Source of the DNA: Luscinia megarhynchos
Lineage: Eukaryota; Chordata; Aves; Passeriformes; Turdidae
NCBI GenBank assembly: GCA_034336665.1
Contig: CM067589.1
Span: forward strand, 764,765-828,764
Length of the DNA stretch: 64,000 nucleotides
Direction of reading: 5' to 3'
Notes under the pieces: model-generated
The model's database searches: none
Told to the model about the DNA's origin: nothing
The model's input: only the letters and a program-made list of their open reading frames with translations
Shown: in pieces, positions 1-10,872 of the stretch
Layout: each line of letters starts with the position of its first letter
Numbering within the stretch: position 1 is the stretch's first letter
Program-made: the position numbers and the translations under genes

Positions 1-1100
1 GAACCGGTAACGGGACCGGCACCGGGTGGTAACGGGACGGGAACCCGGCAACGGAACGGTAACGGGACCCGGCCGGCGGAACCGTAACGGGACGGAACCG
101 GCAACGGAACCGGCAACGGGACCGGCAACGGAACTGGTAGCGGGACCCGGAACCAGAAACCAGAATCGGGAACCAGAACCGGAACCCGGCAATGGGACTC
201 GGCAACGGAACCGGCACCGGGACCGGAACCGGAACCAGCAACGGAACCGGCAGCGGAACCGGCAACGGGACCGGCAATGGAACCAAAACAGGAACCAGAA
301 CCCGGAACTGGCAACGGGACCGGCAATGGAACCGGTAATGGGACCGCAATGGAACCAGAGTGGAACCAGAACCCGGAACTGGCAACGGGACCAGCAATGG
401 AACCGCAGCGGAACCGGTAATGGGACCGGCAATGGAACCAGAATTGGAACCAGAACCGGAACCGGCAACGGAACCGGCACTGGAACCATAATCAGAACCA
501 GAACCGGCACCGGAACCGGCAATGGAACGGGAACTGGCAATGGAACCAGAACCGGCAATGGAATCGGCACCGCTAGCGGAATCGGTAACGGGCCTGGCAC
601 TGGAACTGGAATCAGAACCAGAACCGGAACCCTGCAATGGAACGTAACTGGCACCGGACTAGCACGGAATCGAACCGAATTTGAACCAGAACTGGCACCG
701 GAACCAGCAATGGAACCGGCACCGGCTAGGGAACCAGAACCGGAATTGGAACCGACAACAGTATTGGAGTCGGAACCGGCAACGGAACCAGAACCAGCAC
801 CAGAATCGGAACCAGCATGGAACCGGATTCAGAACCGGCACCGGCACCAGAACCAGCAATGGAACCAGAACCAGTAATGACACCAGCAACAGAACCAGAA
901 CTGAATCGGAACCCGGCAGCGGAACCAGAACCCGGCACCAGAACTGGCACTGGCACTGGAACCAGAACCGGCACCAGAACCAGCACCAGAACCAGAACCG
1001 GCACTGGAACCAGAACTGGCACCAAAACCAGAACTGGCACCAGAACCAGAACCGGAACTGGCACCAGAACCGGCACCAGAGCCGGCACCGGTACCAAGTG
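1..1100. repeat. GAACCGG-type degenerate minisatellite
   Basis: Purine-rich short tandem repeat built on variants of GGAACCGGCAACGGAACC and later ACCAGAACCGGCACC, in degenerate units of 6 to 18 bases. It opens spurious reading frames rich in Arg, Asn, Thr, Gly, Glu and Pro on both strands. By position it should lie in intron 1 of MRPL10 (minus strand). No coding exon of that gene was recognised here. Confidence 0.9.
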
Positions 1101-1109
1101 TTCCCAGGG

Positions 1110-2480
1110 CTGGCTGAGCCCGGGGTCCGGCCCTGCTCCCGCCCCTGCCCCGGGTCCTGGCCGCACTCTGAGCCTGCTCCTGCTCCCCTCTCCTGCCCTG
1201 GCCCAGCCCTGTCCCAGTCCCAGTCCCTGTTCCAGTCCCGTTTCCAATCCCCGTCCCCATCCCAGTCCCATTCCATTCTACGTTACCATTCCATGCCCCT
1301 GTCCCAGTCCCAGTCCGAGTCCCAGTCCCAGTCCCAGTCCCGTTTCCAATCCCAGCCACCATCCCAGTCCCATCCCCTGTCCCATTCCCATTCCCTGCTC
1401 CAGTCTCGTTCCCATTCCCATTTCCCTATCCCATTCCCGTTCCCTGTTCCAGTCCCCTTTCCACTCCCAGTCCCATTCCATTCCCATTCCCATTACCATT
1501 CCAGGGCCCAGTCCTATTCCTGTTTCTTGTCCCACTCCCATCCCCATCCCCATTCCCATTCCCATTCCCATTCCTGCTCCCAGTCCCAGTCCCATTCCAC
1601 TCCCGTTCCCATTCCCAGTCCCATTCCTGCTCCCAGTCCCAGTCCCATTCCACTCCCGTTCCCATTCCCAGTCCCATTCCACTCCCGTTACCATTCCCAG
1701 TCCCATTCCTGCTCCCAGTCCCAGTCCCAGTCCCATTCCACTCCTGTTCCCAGTCCCAGTCCCATTCCACTCCCGTTCCCATTCCCAGTCCCATTCCACT
1801 CCCGTTCCCATTCCCAGTCCCATTCCTGCTCCCAGTCCCAGTCCCAGTCCCATTCCACTCCCCGTTACCATTCCCAGTCCCATTCCTGCTCCCAGTCCCA
1901 GTCCCAGTCCCATTCCACTCCCGTTACCATTCCCAGTCCCATTCCACTCCCGTTCCCATTCCCAGTCCCATTCCACTCCCGTTACCATTCCCAGTCCCAT
2001 TCCTGCTCCCAGTCCCAGTCCCAGTCCCATTCCACTCCCGTTACCATTCCCAGTCCCATTCCTGCTCCCAGTCCCAGTCCCAGTCCCATTCCACTCCCGT
2101 TCCCATTCCCAGTCCCATTCCACTCCCGTTCCCATTCCAGGCCCCTGTCCCCGTCCTGTTCCCAACCCAAGCCCTTGTCCTAGTCCCGCTCCCATTCCTG
2201 ACTCAGTCCCACTCCCACTCCCATTCCAAACCCCCGGCCCAGTCCCGTTCCCACAACCGTTCCCATTCCCATTCCCATTCCCATTCCCATTCCCATTCCC
2301 GTCCCAGCCCCATTCCCGTTCCCATTCCCATTCCCATTCCCATTCCCATCCCTGCCCCATTCCCATTCCAAACCCCCATCCCATTCCCGTTCCCATTGCC
2401 GTTCCCGTTCCCACTGCCGGTCCCATTCCCGTTCCCACTGCCGTTCCGGTCCCACTCCCGTTCCCCTTGCCGTCCCGCTC
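1110..2480. repeat. CCCATTCC / CCCAGT satellite
   Basis: Pyrimidine-rich satellite of CCCATTCCCAGTCCC-like 6-base steps, with higher-order units of roughly 60 to 120 bases that contain CTGCTCCCAGTCCC. It runs up to within a few bases of the MRPL10 exon 1 donor, so it forms the start of that intron. The first 100 bases (1110-1210) are a less regular C-rich transition. Confidence 0.9.
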
Positions 2481-2486
2481 TCTCAC

Positions 2487-2526
2487 CCCGCAGCCATCGC
2501 GTCCCGCCACCTCCCAGCGCCGCCAT
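2487..2526 (-). CDS. MRPL10: Mitochondrial ribosomal protein L10 (uL10m), first coding exon (partial gene)
   Basis: On the minus strand an ATG at 2526-2524 opens MAALGGGGTRWLRG and runs 40 nt to a consensus donor GTGAGAG beginning at 2486, giving phase 1. The short Ala/Gly/Arg-rich start fits a mitochondrial targeting peptide. MRPL10 encodes uL10m of the large mitoribosomal subunit stalk. Identification rests on synteny: in human, MRPL10 lies head-to-head with LRRC46. A YY1-like CAAGATGGCGGCG sequence spans the start codon, typical of ribosomal-protein and mitochondrial-gene promoters. The remaining exons would lie beyond the left edge or beyond the satellite. The 14-residue peptide alone could not identify the gene. 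Confidence 0.6.
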
Positions 2527-2691
2527 CTTGGCCGCGGCCGCTCAAGGCCTTGTGGGACGGTGGAGGACTCATCACTTCCGGCGCGCCCGTCTCCATAGCA
2601 ACGGCGCGGCGCGGCCTGGGCGCCTCCGGGCCCCAACTTTGATCCCAGCACAGTGGGGAGTTTGTACCCCAAACCCGGGGAACCGCTCCCG
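2527..2691. promoter_or_regulatory. Bidirectional GC-rich promoter MRPL10/LRRC46, with the LRRC46 non-coding first exon
   Basis: About 165 bases of CpG-rich unique sequence between two satellites. It contains a NotI-like GCGGCCGC, an ETS-type core CACTTCCGGCG near 2573-2583, and GTCTCCATAGCAAC near 2590-2604, which resembles an X-box/RFX site (GTNRCC..RGYAAC). RFX sites are typical of ciliary genes, which fits LRRC46. On the plus strand a donor GGTGAGCC follows 2691, so about 2600-2691 is a plausible 5' UTR exon of LRRC46. The transcription start is not determined. Confidence 0.6.
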
Positions 2692-3560
2692 GTGAGCCTT
2701 TCGGGGGTCTCTGAGCCCCTAACCCGTGGTGCCCGCTCTGGCTGAGCTGCTGGCTCCATCCCGGGGGTCTCTGAGTCCCCCCTCAGTGGGGTCTGGTCCC
2801 GGTGCCCCCCCCATCCCCATCCCGGGGGGGGTCTCTAAAAGCCCCCCTCCCCTCAGCGGGACCTGGTCCTGGTGCCCCCCATCCCCATCCCGGGGGTCTC
2901 TGAGTCCCCCCTCAGCGGGACCTGGTCCCGGTGCCCCCTATCCCCATCCCGGGGGTCTCTAAAAGCCCCCTCCCCTCAGCGGGACCTGGTCCTGGTGCCC
3001 CCCATCCCCATCCCGGGGGTCTCTGAGCCCCCCCTCAGTGGGGTCTGGCCCCGGTGCCCCCCCCCCATCCCCATCCCGGGGGTCTCTGAGCCCCCCTCAG
3101 TGGGACCTGGTCCCGGTGCCCCCATCCCCATCCCGGGGGTCTCTGAGCCCCCCTCAGTAGGGTACTGGTCCCGGTGCCTCCCATCCCCTCATCCCGGGGG
3201 TCTCTGAGCCCCCCTCAGTGGGTCTGGTCCTGGTGCCCTCCATCCCCATCCCGGGGGTCTCTAGAGCCCCCCCTCAGTGGGTCTGGTCCTGGTGCCCCCT
3301 ATCCCCATCCCGGGGGTCTCTGAGCCCCCCTCAGCGGGACCTGGTCCCGGTGCCCCCATCCCCATCCCGGGGGTCTCTAGAGCCCCCCTCAGCGGGACCT
3401 GGTCCCGGTGCCCCCATATCCCATCCCGGGGTCTCTGAGCCCCCCCTCAGTGGGGTCTGGTCCCAGTGCCCCCCATCCCCATCCCGGGGGTCTCTGAGCC
3501 CCCCTCAGTGGGGTCTGGTCCCGGTGCCCCCATCCCCATCCCGGGGGTCTCTGAGCTGCC
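2692..3560. repeat. About 57-bp minisatellite in LRRC46 5' UTR intron
   Basis: About 15 copies of a unit reading GTCTCTGAGCCCCCCTCAGT followed by a GGGACCTGGTCCCGG segment and CCCCATCCCCATCCCGG. Each copy contains the palindrome-like GGGACCTGGTCCC. Confidence 0.95.
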
Positions 3561-3729
3561 CACAAAGGGACTCCTGCTCCCACAAATCCCCCCATTCCAG
3601 TGCCACAACCCCCTGGATGCAGACCCCCCGTCCCACCAATCTTTTCCTTAATCCACAAATTTTTCACCCTTTTTTCCCACAGACCCTTCCCCTCAAACCC
3701 CCACCTGAGGAGAGCACGGAGCCCAGGCC

Positions 3730-6700
3730 ATGGCTGAGCAAGGGGAGAGCCTCTGTGGGGGTGAGTGAGATTTTGGGGGGCTGCACCCCCATCCTGGACC
3801 CTCACTCGTGTAATAAATGATGAACAAAACTCGATATTCAGCAAAATTTAGATTGGGTTATTTTATACAGACAGAGCAAAGCAGTGCTGGGGAAAATGGA
3901 GGGGTCTGAACTTGGTTTGCAGCTCCTTTTTATAGTTTGCCTTGTAGGAATCAATAATTGTTATTGGTTTGTTGGAATTCTGCCAGGTGAGCAGGGATGG
4001 TGAAAGAAACTTCCAAACTTCCCTGGGACAGCTCTTGGGACAATTGGTCATGTCACCATCTTGGGAGGTAAAAACCAGGAAAAGTGGGAATTCTGATTTT
4101 TAGCAGAGAGTTTGTGATTGATCACACAAAGGCAGGAAATCTGATTCTGCAAAAAAACATTTCAGACTGTGGAAAACTCTTTTTTTTTTCCTTTTACAAA
4201 CTGGTGTACACAATATTCACAACAAGGATTTAAACAGAGTAGGTTTAATCATCTATTCCCCTTTATCTAGGTCCATGTTCTTTTCTTATTTTAAGTATTC
4301 TGCTTTATACAAACTCCAAAACTTCTATGATTAACACAAATGATTTATCAATTAACACACAACTTATTTAGAGACACATGTTCCAATTATCACACAACTT
4401 ATTTAGAGACACATGTTCATATATATATATATATTCATATATTCAATATTTACAGATTTATATCAGGAGGACTTAAAACAAAATGATTTAATCATATCTT
4501 TTCCTTTCTTTAGTGTCATGCTTCATTTCAGACCTAAATATTCTGGTTTATACAAACCCCCATACTTTTGTGATTGTGATAATTGATAAATCATAAAAGT
4601 TTTGGAGTTTGTATGAAGCAGAATACTTAAAATAAGAAAAGAACCTGGACCTAGATAAAGGGAAATAGATGATTAAACCTACTCTGTTTAAATCCCTGTT
4701 GTGAATATTGTGTACACCAGTTTGTAAAAGGAAAAAAAAGAGTTTTCCACAGTCTGAAATGTTTTTTTGCAGAATCAGATTTCCTGCCTTTGTGTGATCA
4801 ATCACAAACTCTCTGCTAAAAATCAGAATTCCCACTTTTTCTGGTTTTTACCTCCCAAGATGGTGACATGACCAATTGTCCCAAGAGCTGTCCCAGGGAA
4901 GTTTGGAAGTTTCTCTCACCATCCCTGCTCACCTGGCAGAATTCCAACAAACCAATAACAATTATTGATTCCTACAAGGAAAACTATAAAAAGGAGCTGC
5001 AAACCAAGTTCAGACCCCTCCATTTTCCCCAGCACTGCTTTGCTCTGTCTATATAAAATAACCCAATCTAAATTTTGCTGAATATCGAGTTTTGTTCCTC
5101 ATTTATCACTCTCTGGATTCCCACAGCCCCCGAGGATCCATCCCCAGGAGTGACCCTCAGTGACAGCCTGGTCATGAGCAGGATGGGGTGAGCATCCCTG
5201 GGCTGGCAGGGAGGGGCTCAGGGCACCCCAAAAAATCCCCCCTGAGAGGAATATTGCATTTATCTTCACAAACAAGCTGTAGATCTGCTGGTAGATAAAA
5301 TTAGAATGAGAAATAAAAGAAACAATGGGAGGGATTCCATTGATTGATGAATGGGAAAAGAGATTTGCCTTTACAAACAAACTGGAGGTTTGCTGGTAAA
5401 TGAAATTGGGTAGTGAGAGATGAAAAAAGCAACGGGGGGAGGGGGGAGGAGCTGTGAATTTTATAAAAATTAAAAATTAAAAGGAAGGGGTTTGCCTTAG
5501 AGGGGAATCTTAGGGGAGTCTGTGCGTCTCAAGTACCTCAGTCAGTGGGGAAAGAGGGAAAAGCATCAGAGAAAATTCAGCCTAAGAAATTCCCACTAAG
5601 AGATGCAAAAATCCTCTAAAAATCGATATGAAAATGGCCAGAAATAGTCCTAAAATCGACACTGAAACACCCCAAACTGGCCAACATTCCCAGCATTATT
5701 GGGAAAAACATTGGGAAAAATTCCAGGATAAATTCAACCTTAACAACCCAGGAAAATGCCCAAAAATTCGCACTGAGAAACAAAAAAATCCCCCAGAAAT
5801 TGCACAAAATGGCCAGAAAAACTCCTAACATCTACACTAAACAAACCAAACATGGCCCCAAAATCCAGTGAGATTCCAGGAGTTCCTGAGGAAAAAACTG
5901 GGGAAGTGAGGGGGCAAAATATCCAGAGGAAATGTGACTTAAAATGGCCCAAAAAGCCAGAAAATCCCACGAAAAATGGCCCCAAAAACTCCTGAAATTG
6001 GGATAAAAAAGAGGCTGAGCCCTGCAAAAATCTGATTATTATTAATAAATAATAAATAAATAATTGTCTGATAAATGTTTTTGGTTGTGGATTCATTTTT
6101 CCTGGTTTTTTTTTAGGGCCTGGGGGTCGCTGCCCCCCTGCAGCCTCCGCCTGGACAGGGAGAGCATCAGCTGCCTTGGGAGCCTGCAGAGCCTGGGGGG
6201 CATCCACAGCCTCTACCTGCAGCAGGTGGGGAGAGGGGGGGCAGCCCTGCTGCTGGGGGGCACAGACACCCCAAATTGTGCTGCTGGGGGGCACAGAGAC
6301 CCCAGATTGTGCTGCTGGGGGGCACAGAGACCCCAGATTCTGCACCTGGGGGAACAGACACCCCAAATTGTGCTGCTGGGGGGCACAGAGACCCCAGATT
6401 CTGCACCTGAGGGGCACCAACACATCAAATTCTGCACCTGAGGGGCATAAACACATCAAACAGTTGCTGTGGGGGCTACAAACACCAAATTGTGCTGCTG
6501 GGGGCACAGGCATCCCAAATTGTGCTGCTGGGGGCACAGACACCCCAAATTCTGCACCTGGGGGCACAGAGATCTCAAATTTTGCTCCTGGGGGCACAGA
6601 GACCCCCAGATTCTGCACCTGAGGGCATAAACACATCAAGTAGTTGCTGAGGGGCACAGAGACCCCAAATTCTGCATCTGAGGGACACCAACACATCAAA

Positions 6701-9700
6701 TTGTGCTGCTGGGGGCATAGAAACCTCAAATTCTGCACCTAGGGGGCATAGAGACCCCCAAATTGTGCTGCTGGGGGGCACAGAGACCCTAAATTCTGCA
6801 CCTGGGGGGCACAGAGACCCCAAATTGTGCTGCTGGGGGCATAGAAACCCTCAAAGTCTGCACCTAGGGGCACAGGCACCCCAAATTGTGCTGCTGGGGG
6901 CACAGGCATCCCAAATTGTGCTGCTGGGGGGCACAGAGACCTCAAATTGTGCTCCTGGGGGGCACAAACACCCCAAATTGTGCTGCTGGGGGGCACAGAG
7001 ACCCCAGATTCTGCACCTGAGGGGCATAAACACATCAAATTGTGCTGCTGGGGGGCATAGAAACCTCAAATTCTGCACCTAGGGGGCATAGAGACCCCAA
7101 ATTGTGCTGCTGGGGGGCACAAACACCCCAAATTGTGCTGCTGGGGGGCACAAACACATCAAATTGTGCTGCTGGGGGCCACAGAGACCCCAAATTGTGC
7201 TCCTGGGGGGCACAGAGACCCCAAATTGTGCTGCTGGGGGGCAAAAACACCCCAAATTGTGCTGCTGGGGGGCACAGGCACCCCAAATTCTGCACTTGGG
7301 CACAAACACCTCCAATTCTGCTTCTGGGGGTTCTGAATTTCGGGGTCTCCCCACCCCATTCCCTCTCCACAGTCCCCTGTGGCACATCATGTTGCCCCCA
7401 GGATTTTTTGGAGCAATCCCAGAGCATTCCCAAAATTTGATTTTTTTTTTTCACACAGTGGGCAAAAACACTTTTTGTTGTTGTTGTTGTTGTTGTGATT
7501 GTTGTTGTTGTTTTCCTATTTTATTTTCCAGAACCAAATCAAGAAGATTGAGAATTTGGAGTCTTTTCCCAACCTGAGGTACAGCAGCTCCTGCTCCCAA
7601 AGATTTATTTCCATGGCTGCCCTTGGCTGGGGGAAATTCCCACTCAATTTCAATTCAAATCTCAGCTTTTGGGACCCCCCTGAACCTCCCTGTGCTGCCC
7701 AGGTTCCTCTGCCTGGCTGGGAATCGCATCCAGAAGGTGGAAAACCTCCAGGCCCTGCCCCACCTGAGAGCCCTGGACCTGTCCCACAACCTGATCCAGG
7801 TGCTGGACACAGGTGGGAGGCAGGATCAGATCCCCAAATGCCCATTCCCAGTCCCAAACCCCCATTCCCAAACCCCCATTCCCAAACCCCCATTCCTAAA
7901 TCCCCATTCCCATCCCAAACCCCCCATTCCAATCCCCAAATCCCCATTCCCAGCCCTGAACCCCCCATCCCCACACCCCCCATTCCCAAACCCCCATTCC
8001 CTGTCTCAAACCCCCATTCCCACACCCCCATTCCCAAACCCCCCATTCCCATCCCCAAATCCCCATCCCCAAACCCCCATTCCCAAACCCCCCATTCCCA
8101 TTCCCACACCCCATCCCCATCCCCACACCCCCATTCCCACACCCCCATTCCCATCCCCAAACCCCCATTCCCAAACCCCCATCCCCATCCCCACACCCCC
8201 ATTCCCACACCCCCATTCCCATCCCCCACCCCCATCCCCAAACCCCCATCCCCAAACCCCCATTTCCATTCCCACCCCCCATTCCCAACCCCAAACCTCC
8301 CTTGCCATCCTCAAACCCCCATTCCCATCCCCAAACCCCATTCCATTCCCCACCCCATCCCCACATCCCCATTCCCATTCCCCCACCCCCATCCCCACAC
8401 CCCCATTCCCCGTCCCAGACCCATTCCCAATCCCCCATTCCCAAACCCCCATGCCCAAACTCCCATTCCCATCCCCAAATCCTCATTCTAATCCCCACAC
8501 CCCCATTCCCAAACCCCCATCCCCATTCCCACACCCCCATTCAGATCCAGGGATTCCAGGATCTTTGGAATTCCCAATTCCCAATTCCCTGCCTCAGTTT
8601 CCCTGGGTGTGGGGGTGAAATGCTGCTTTGGGAGTGAGGGAAGAGCTGTGGGTGTTTGGGGGGGAGTGGGAATTTTGGGAATTGTGGCTGGAGGGGCTCA
8701 GCTCCCAGTTCAGCCCCTCTGTGCTTCCCTTTATCCCACAGAGGAGCTGCCCCAGAACCTCCAGATCCTCGACCTGACTGGGAACCAGTGCACCCAGCAG
8801 GATGGGTACAGGTGGGTCAGGAGGGGCAGGAGAGGGAGAAAAACCCCCCAGAAATTGGGAGAAGCCTCGGGGTGACCCAACTGTGGCCTTTTAGTGCCTC
8901 CCCAGAGAGGTGGGAAAGGGATTTTGGGCAAGGGATGGAGGGACAGGACGAGGGGGAATGGGTTCACATTGCCAGGTGGGATTTTGGGAGGGAATTCCTG
9001 GCTGGGAGGGTGGGGAGGGGGTGGGATGGAATTCCCAGAGAAGCTGTGGATGCCCCTGGATCCCTGGAAGTGTCCCAGGACAGTTTGGGGCATGCTGGGA
9101 TAGTGGAATGTGTCCCTGGATGGAGCTGGATGGGATTTAAGGTCCCTTGCCACCAAAACCAGTCCATGAAATATCAAACACAGCCTGGCCCACCAAACCC
9201 CAGGGATGTGAATCACTGCTCTCCAAACCCCAGGGATTTGAATCCCTGCTCTCCAAACTCCAGGGACTTAAATCCCTGCTCTTCAAACCCCAGAGATTAA
9301 ATCCCTGCTCTCCAAACCTCAGGGACTGAATCCCTGCTCTACAAACTCCAGGGATTTAAATCCCTGCTCTCCAAACCCCAGAGATTAAATCCTTGCTCTC
9401 CAAACCTCAGGGACTGAATCCCTGCTCTACAAACTCCAGGGATTTAAATCCCTGCTCTTCAAACCTGAGTGATTCAATCCCTGCTCTCCAAACCCAGAGA
9501 CTGAATCCCTGCTCTTCAAACCCCAGGGATTCAATCCCTGCTCTCCAAACCCAGAGACTGAATCCCTGCTCTCCAAACCTGAGTGATTTGAATCCCTGCT
9601 CTCCAAACCTCAGAGATTTGAATCCCTGCTCTCCAAATCCCAAAGATCTAAATCCCCGCTCTCCAAACCTGAGTGATTCAATCCCTGCTCTCCAAACTCC

Positions 9701-10862
9701 AGAGACTGAATCCCTGCTCCCCAAATCCCAGAGATTGCATCCCTGCTCCCTAAACCTCAGGGATTTGAATCCCTGCTCTCCAAACCCCAATGATTAAATC
9801 TTTGCTCTCCAAATCTCAGGGATTTGAATCTCTGCTCTCCAAACCTCAGAGATTTGAATCCCTGCTCTCCAAACCCCAAAGATCTAAATCCCTGCTCTCC
9901 AAACCTGAGTGATTTGAATCCCTGCTCTCCAAACCTGAGTGATTCAATCCCTGCTCTCCAAACCCCAAAGATCTAAATCCCTGCTCTCCAAACCTGAGTG
10001 ATTTGAATCCCTACTCCCCAAACCCCAGGGGTTGAATCCCTGCTCTCCAAACCTGAGTGATTCAATCCCTGCTCTCCAAACCTCAGGGATTTGAATCCCT
10101 GCTCTCCAAACCCCAAAGATCTAAATCCCTGCTCTCCAAACCCCATGGATTGAATCCCTGCTCTCCAAACCCCAGGGATTTGAATCCCTCCACTCACCCA
10201 TCCAGGGCTGAAGGAGGATAGGGGACACCCACTCCCAATCCCACAGCTACTGAAAATTTGGCTTTTCCCTCATTTTTCCCACAGGGACCTGGTGCTGTCA
10301 GCCCTTCCCAACCTCCTGCAGCTGGATTTCCAGCCCGTCCATGAAAAAACAGCTGAGGAAGAGGCGGGAAGAGGCTCCTGCAGCAGCGAGGAGGAGGAGG
10401 AGGATGAAGAGCAGAGAACTCCCTTCACTGCTGACAGAGGTGGGGGACAGGAGAGGGACACTCTTGTTCTGGGCGCTGGCGGTGCCACAGCTCCCGGAAT
10501 TCCTGTCCCCGGCAGATTTCCTGATGCAGCTGAGCCGGGAGCTGATGCGGAGGGCGCGGCAGAGGAGGAGGAAGAGCCGGGACGAGCACCGGGGGCGGCT
10601 GGAGGAGCTGCGGGAGCGCCGGGCGGTGCTGCTGGGGCTGCCAGAGACCGGAGACAGCGACAGCGACAGCGACACACCCCGATGGTGCCAGCTCCGCCCC
10701 CGAGGGACGCTGCTGTCGCCTCTGGTGGCATCCGGTGAGTCCCAGCGAGCTGCTGGCGCCATCCAGCCCCCAGGCAAGGCTCTGGAGAAAGAGATTGGTG
10801 CCAAAAGAGCACCAGGGAATGGGCGGTTATCCCAAATATCCCGCAGCAGCAGCCAGGAATAA
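3730..10862 (+). CDS. LRRC46: Leucine-rich repeat-containing protein 46 (8 coding exons)
   Basis: Coding exons: 3730-3760 (exon from 3683), 5127-5187, 6117-6225, 7532-7578, 7703-7812, 8742-8811, 10285-10439, 10516-10862. All junctions are AG/GT and phases agree (1,2,0,2,1,2,1), giving about 309 aa against 321 in human. Exons 3 to 7 encode SDS22-like leucine-rich repeats (SLRLDRESI, NQIKKIENLESFPNLR, NRIQKVENLQALPHLR, LQILDLTGNQCTQQDGYR). An acidic run of Glu/Asp follows, then a basic coiled-coil-like segment rich in Arg and Glu (LSRELMRRARQRRRK). Human LRRC46 is a cilium/sperm flagellum protein. The segment between exon 2 and the first LRR is about ten residues shorter than in human. The stop codon overlaps the AATAAA signal at 10858. 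The gene is tail-to-tail with SCRN2. Confidence 0.9.
3811..4357 (-). mobile_element. LTR-like sequence, reverse orientation (left arm of inverted pair)
   Basis: About 547 bases that are the reverse complement of 4577-5108 with high identity. In its own sense (minus strand) it begins TGTTAATTGATAAATCA and ends ATTA, corresponding to TGATAA...TTATCA of the better-preserved partner. It lies in LRRC46 intron 1. A diverged extra partial copy of its proximal part sits at about 4470-4575. No coding capacity is supported, and no clear target-site duplication was found. Confidence 0.7.
4358..4576. repeat. Spacer of inverted LTR pair: short direct repeat, TA microsatellite, partial LTR copy
   Basis: Contains a tandem duplication of CACACAACTTATTTAGAGACACATGTTC (first copy straddles 4356-4384, second 4391-4415), an (AT)n run near 4419-4433, and a diverged copy of the adjacent LTR end at about 4470-4575. 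AT-rich, unlike the surrounding gene. Confidence 0.7.
4577..5108 (+). mobile_element. LTR-like sequence, forward orientation (right arm of inverted pair)
   Basis: About 532 bases bounded by the short terminal inverted repeat TGATAA...TTATCA, as expected of a retroviral-type LTR. A TATA-like ACTATAAAAAGGAGC lies at 4983-4997, about 110 bases before the end. It is the mirror image of 3811-4357. There are no internal gag/pol sequences, so these look like two solo LTRs or a rearranged remnant. Its end is only 18 bases before LRRC46 coding exon 2. Confidence 0.7.
5240..5500. repeat. AT-rich diverged tandem repeat in LRRC46 intron
   Basis: Two diverged copies of ACAAACAAGCTGTAGATCTG-like sequence followed by a GGTAGATAAAATT-like segment, at about 5270-5310 and 5373-5408, then A-rich sequence. 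Possibly derived from the same mobile element family as the neighbouring LTRs. Not classified further. Confidence 0.5.
5580..6010. repeat. Degenerate AAAATGGCC(C)AGAAA repeat
   Basis: Purine-rich, irregular repeats of AAAATGGCCAGAAA and AAATTCC-type steps between LRRC46 exons 2 and 3. An AAATAAATAATAAATAAATAA stretch (about 6043-6063) ends just before the exon 3 acceptor. No exon was recognised, although about ten residues of the human protein are unaccounted for here. Confidence 0.5.
6235..7330. repeat. About 31-bp minisatellite, LRRC46 intron 3
   Basis: Roughly 34 copies of CCCAAATTGTGCTGCTGGGGGGCACAGAGA-like units (variants ATTCTGCACCTGGGG and GGCATAAACACATCAA). Runs of five or six G per unit make the plus strand a good G-quadruplex candidate. 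Confidence 0.95.
7475..7513. repeat. (GTT)n microsatellite
   Basis: TTGTTGTTG run immediately upstream of the LRRC46 exon 4 acceptor. It forms part of the pyrimidine-poor approach to the splice site. Confidence 0.9.
7820..8550. repeat. CCCATTCCCAAACCC minisatellite, LRRC46 intron 5
   Basis: Short C-rich units (CCCCCATTCCCAAAC and CCCCATCCCCACAC) filling most of the intron, starting about ten bases after the exon 5 donor. The region is strongly strand-asymmetric, with G almost absent on the plus strand. Confidence 0.95.
9030..9172 (+). mobile_element. CR1 LINE 3' end fragment
   Basis: The stretch with GAGAAGCTGTGGATGCCCC, CCCTGGAAGTGTCC, GGGATAGTGGAATGTGTCCC and TTTAAGGTCCCTTGCCACC matches, in order, the characteristic 3' end of avian chicken-repeat-1 LINEs. 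It is diverged and 5' truncated, in sense orientation within LRRC46 intron 6. The match is from memory of the family consensus. Confidence 0.75.
9180..10195. repeat. 30-bp minisatellite, LRRC46 intron 6
   Basis: About 33 copies of CCCTGCTCTCCAAACCCCAG plus GGATTTGAAT, with variants CCTGAGTGATTCAAT and CCAAAGATCTAAAT. Confidence 0.95.
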
Positions 10863-10872
10863 AGTCTTTATT
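10858..10872. terminator. Palindromic bidirectional poly(A) signal for LRRC46 and SCRN2
   Basis: AATAAAGTCTTTATT gives AATAAA on the plus strand (10858-10863) for LRRC46 and AATAAA on the minus strand (10872-10867) for SCRN2. The LRRC46 stop codon TAA (10860-10862) lies inside the plus-strand hexamer, so LRRC46 has almost no 3' UTR before its signal. The SCRN2 3' UTR would be about 270 nt (11132 down to about 10850). Confidence 0.75.

Noticed and set aside
817..2759. Several 400- to 600-codon frames on both strands
   Set aside because: Low-complexity Pro-Ile-Pro, Gly-Asn-Gly and Ser-Gln peptides from a 6-base satellite without stop codons.
3863..5056. Two mirror-image 62-codon frames as small genes
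   Set aside because: They are the same segment of the two inverted LTR-like arms. No similarity to a known protein, and too short.
9180..10195. Regular 30-bp repeat resembling a CRISPR array
   Set aside because: No unique spacers (units abut directly), and the context is a vertebrate intron.
10735..10773. GTGAGT...CCCCCAG as a last intron in LRRC46
   Set aside because: Only 39 nt, below a workable vertebrate intron. The frame is open whether or not it is removed, so it is kept as coding.
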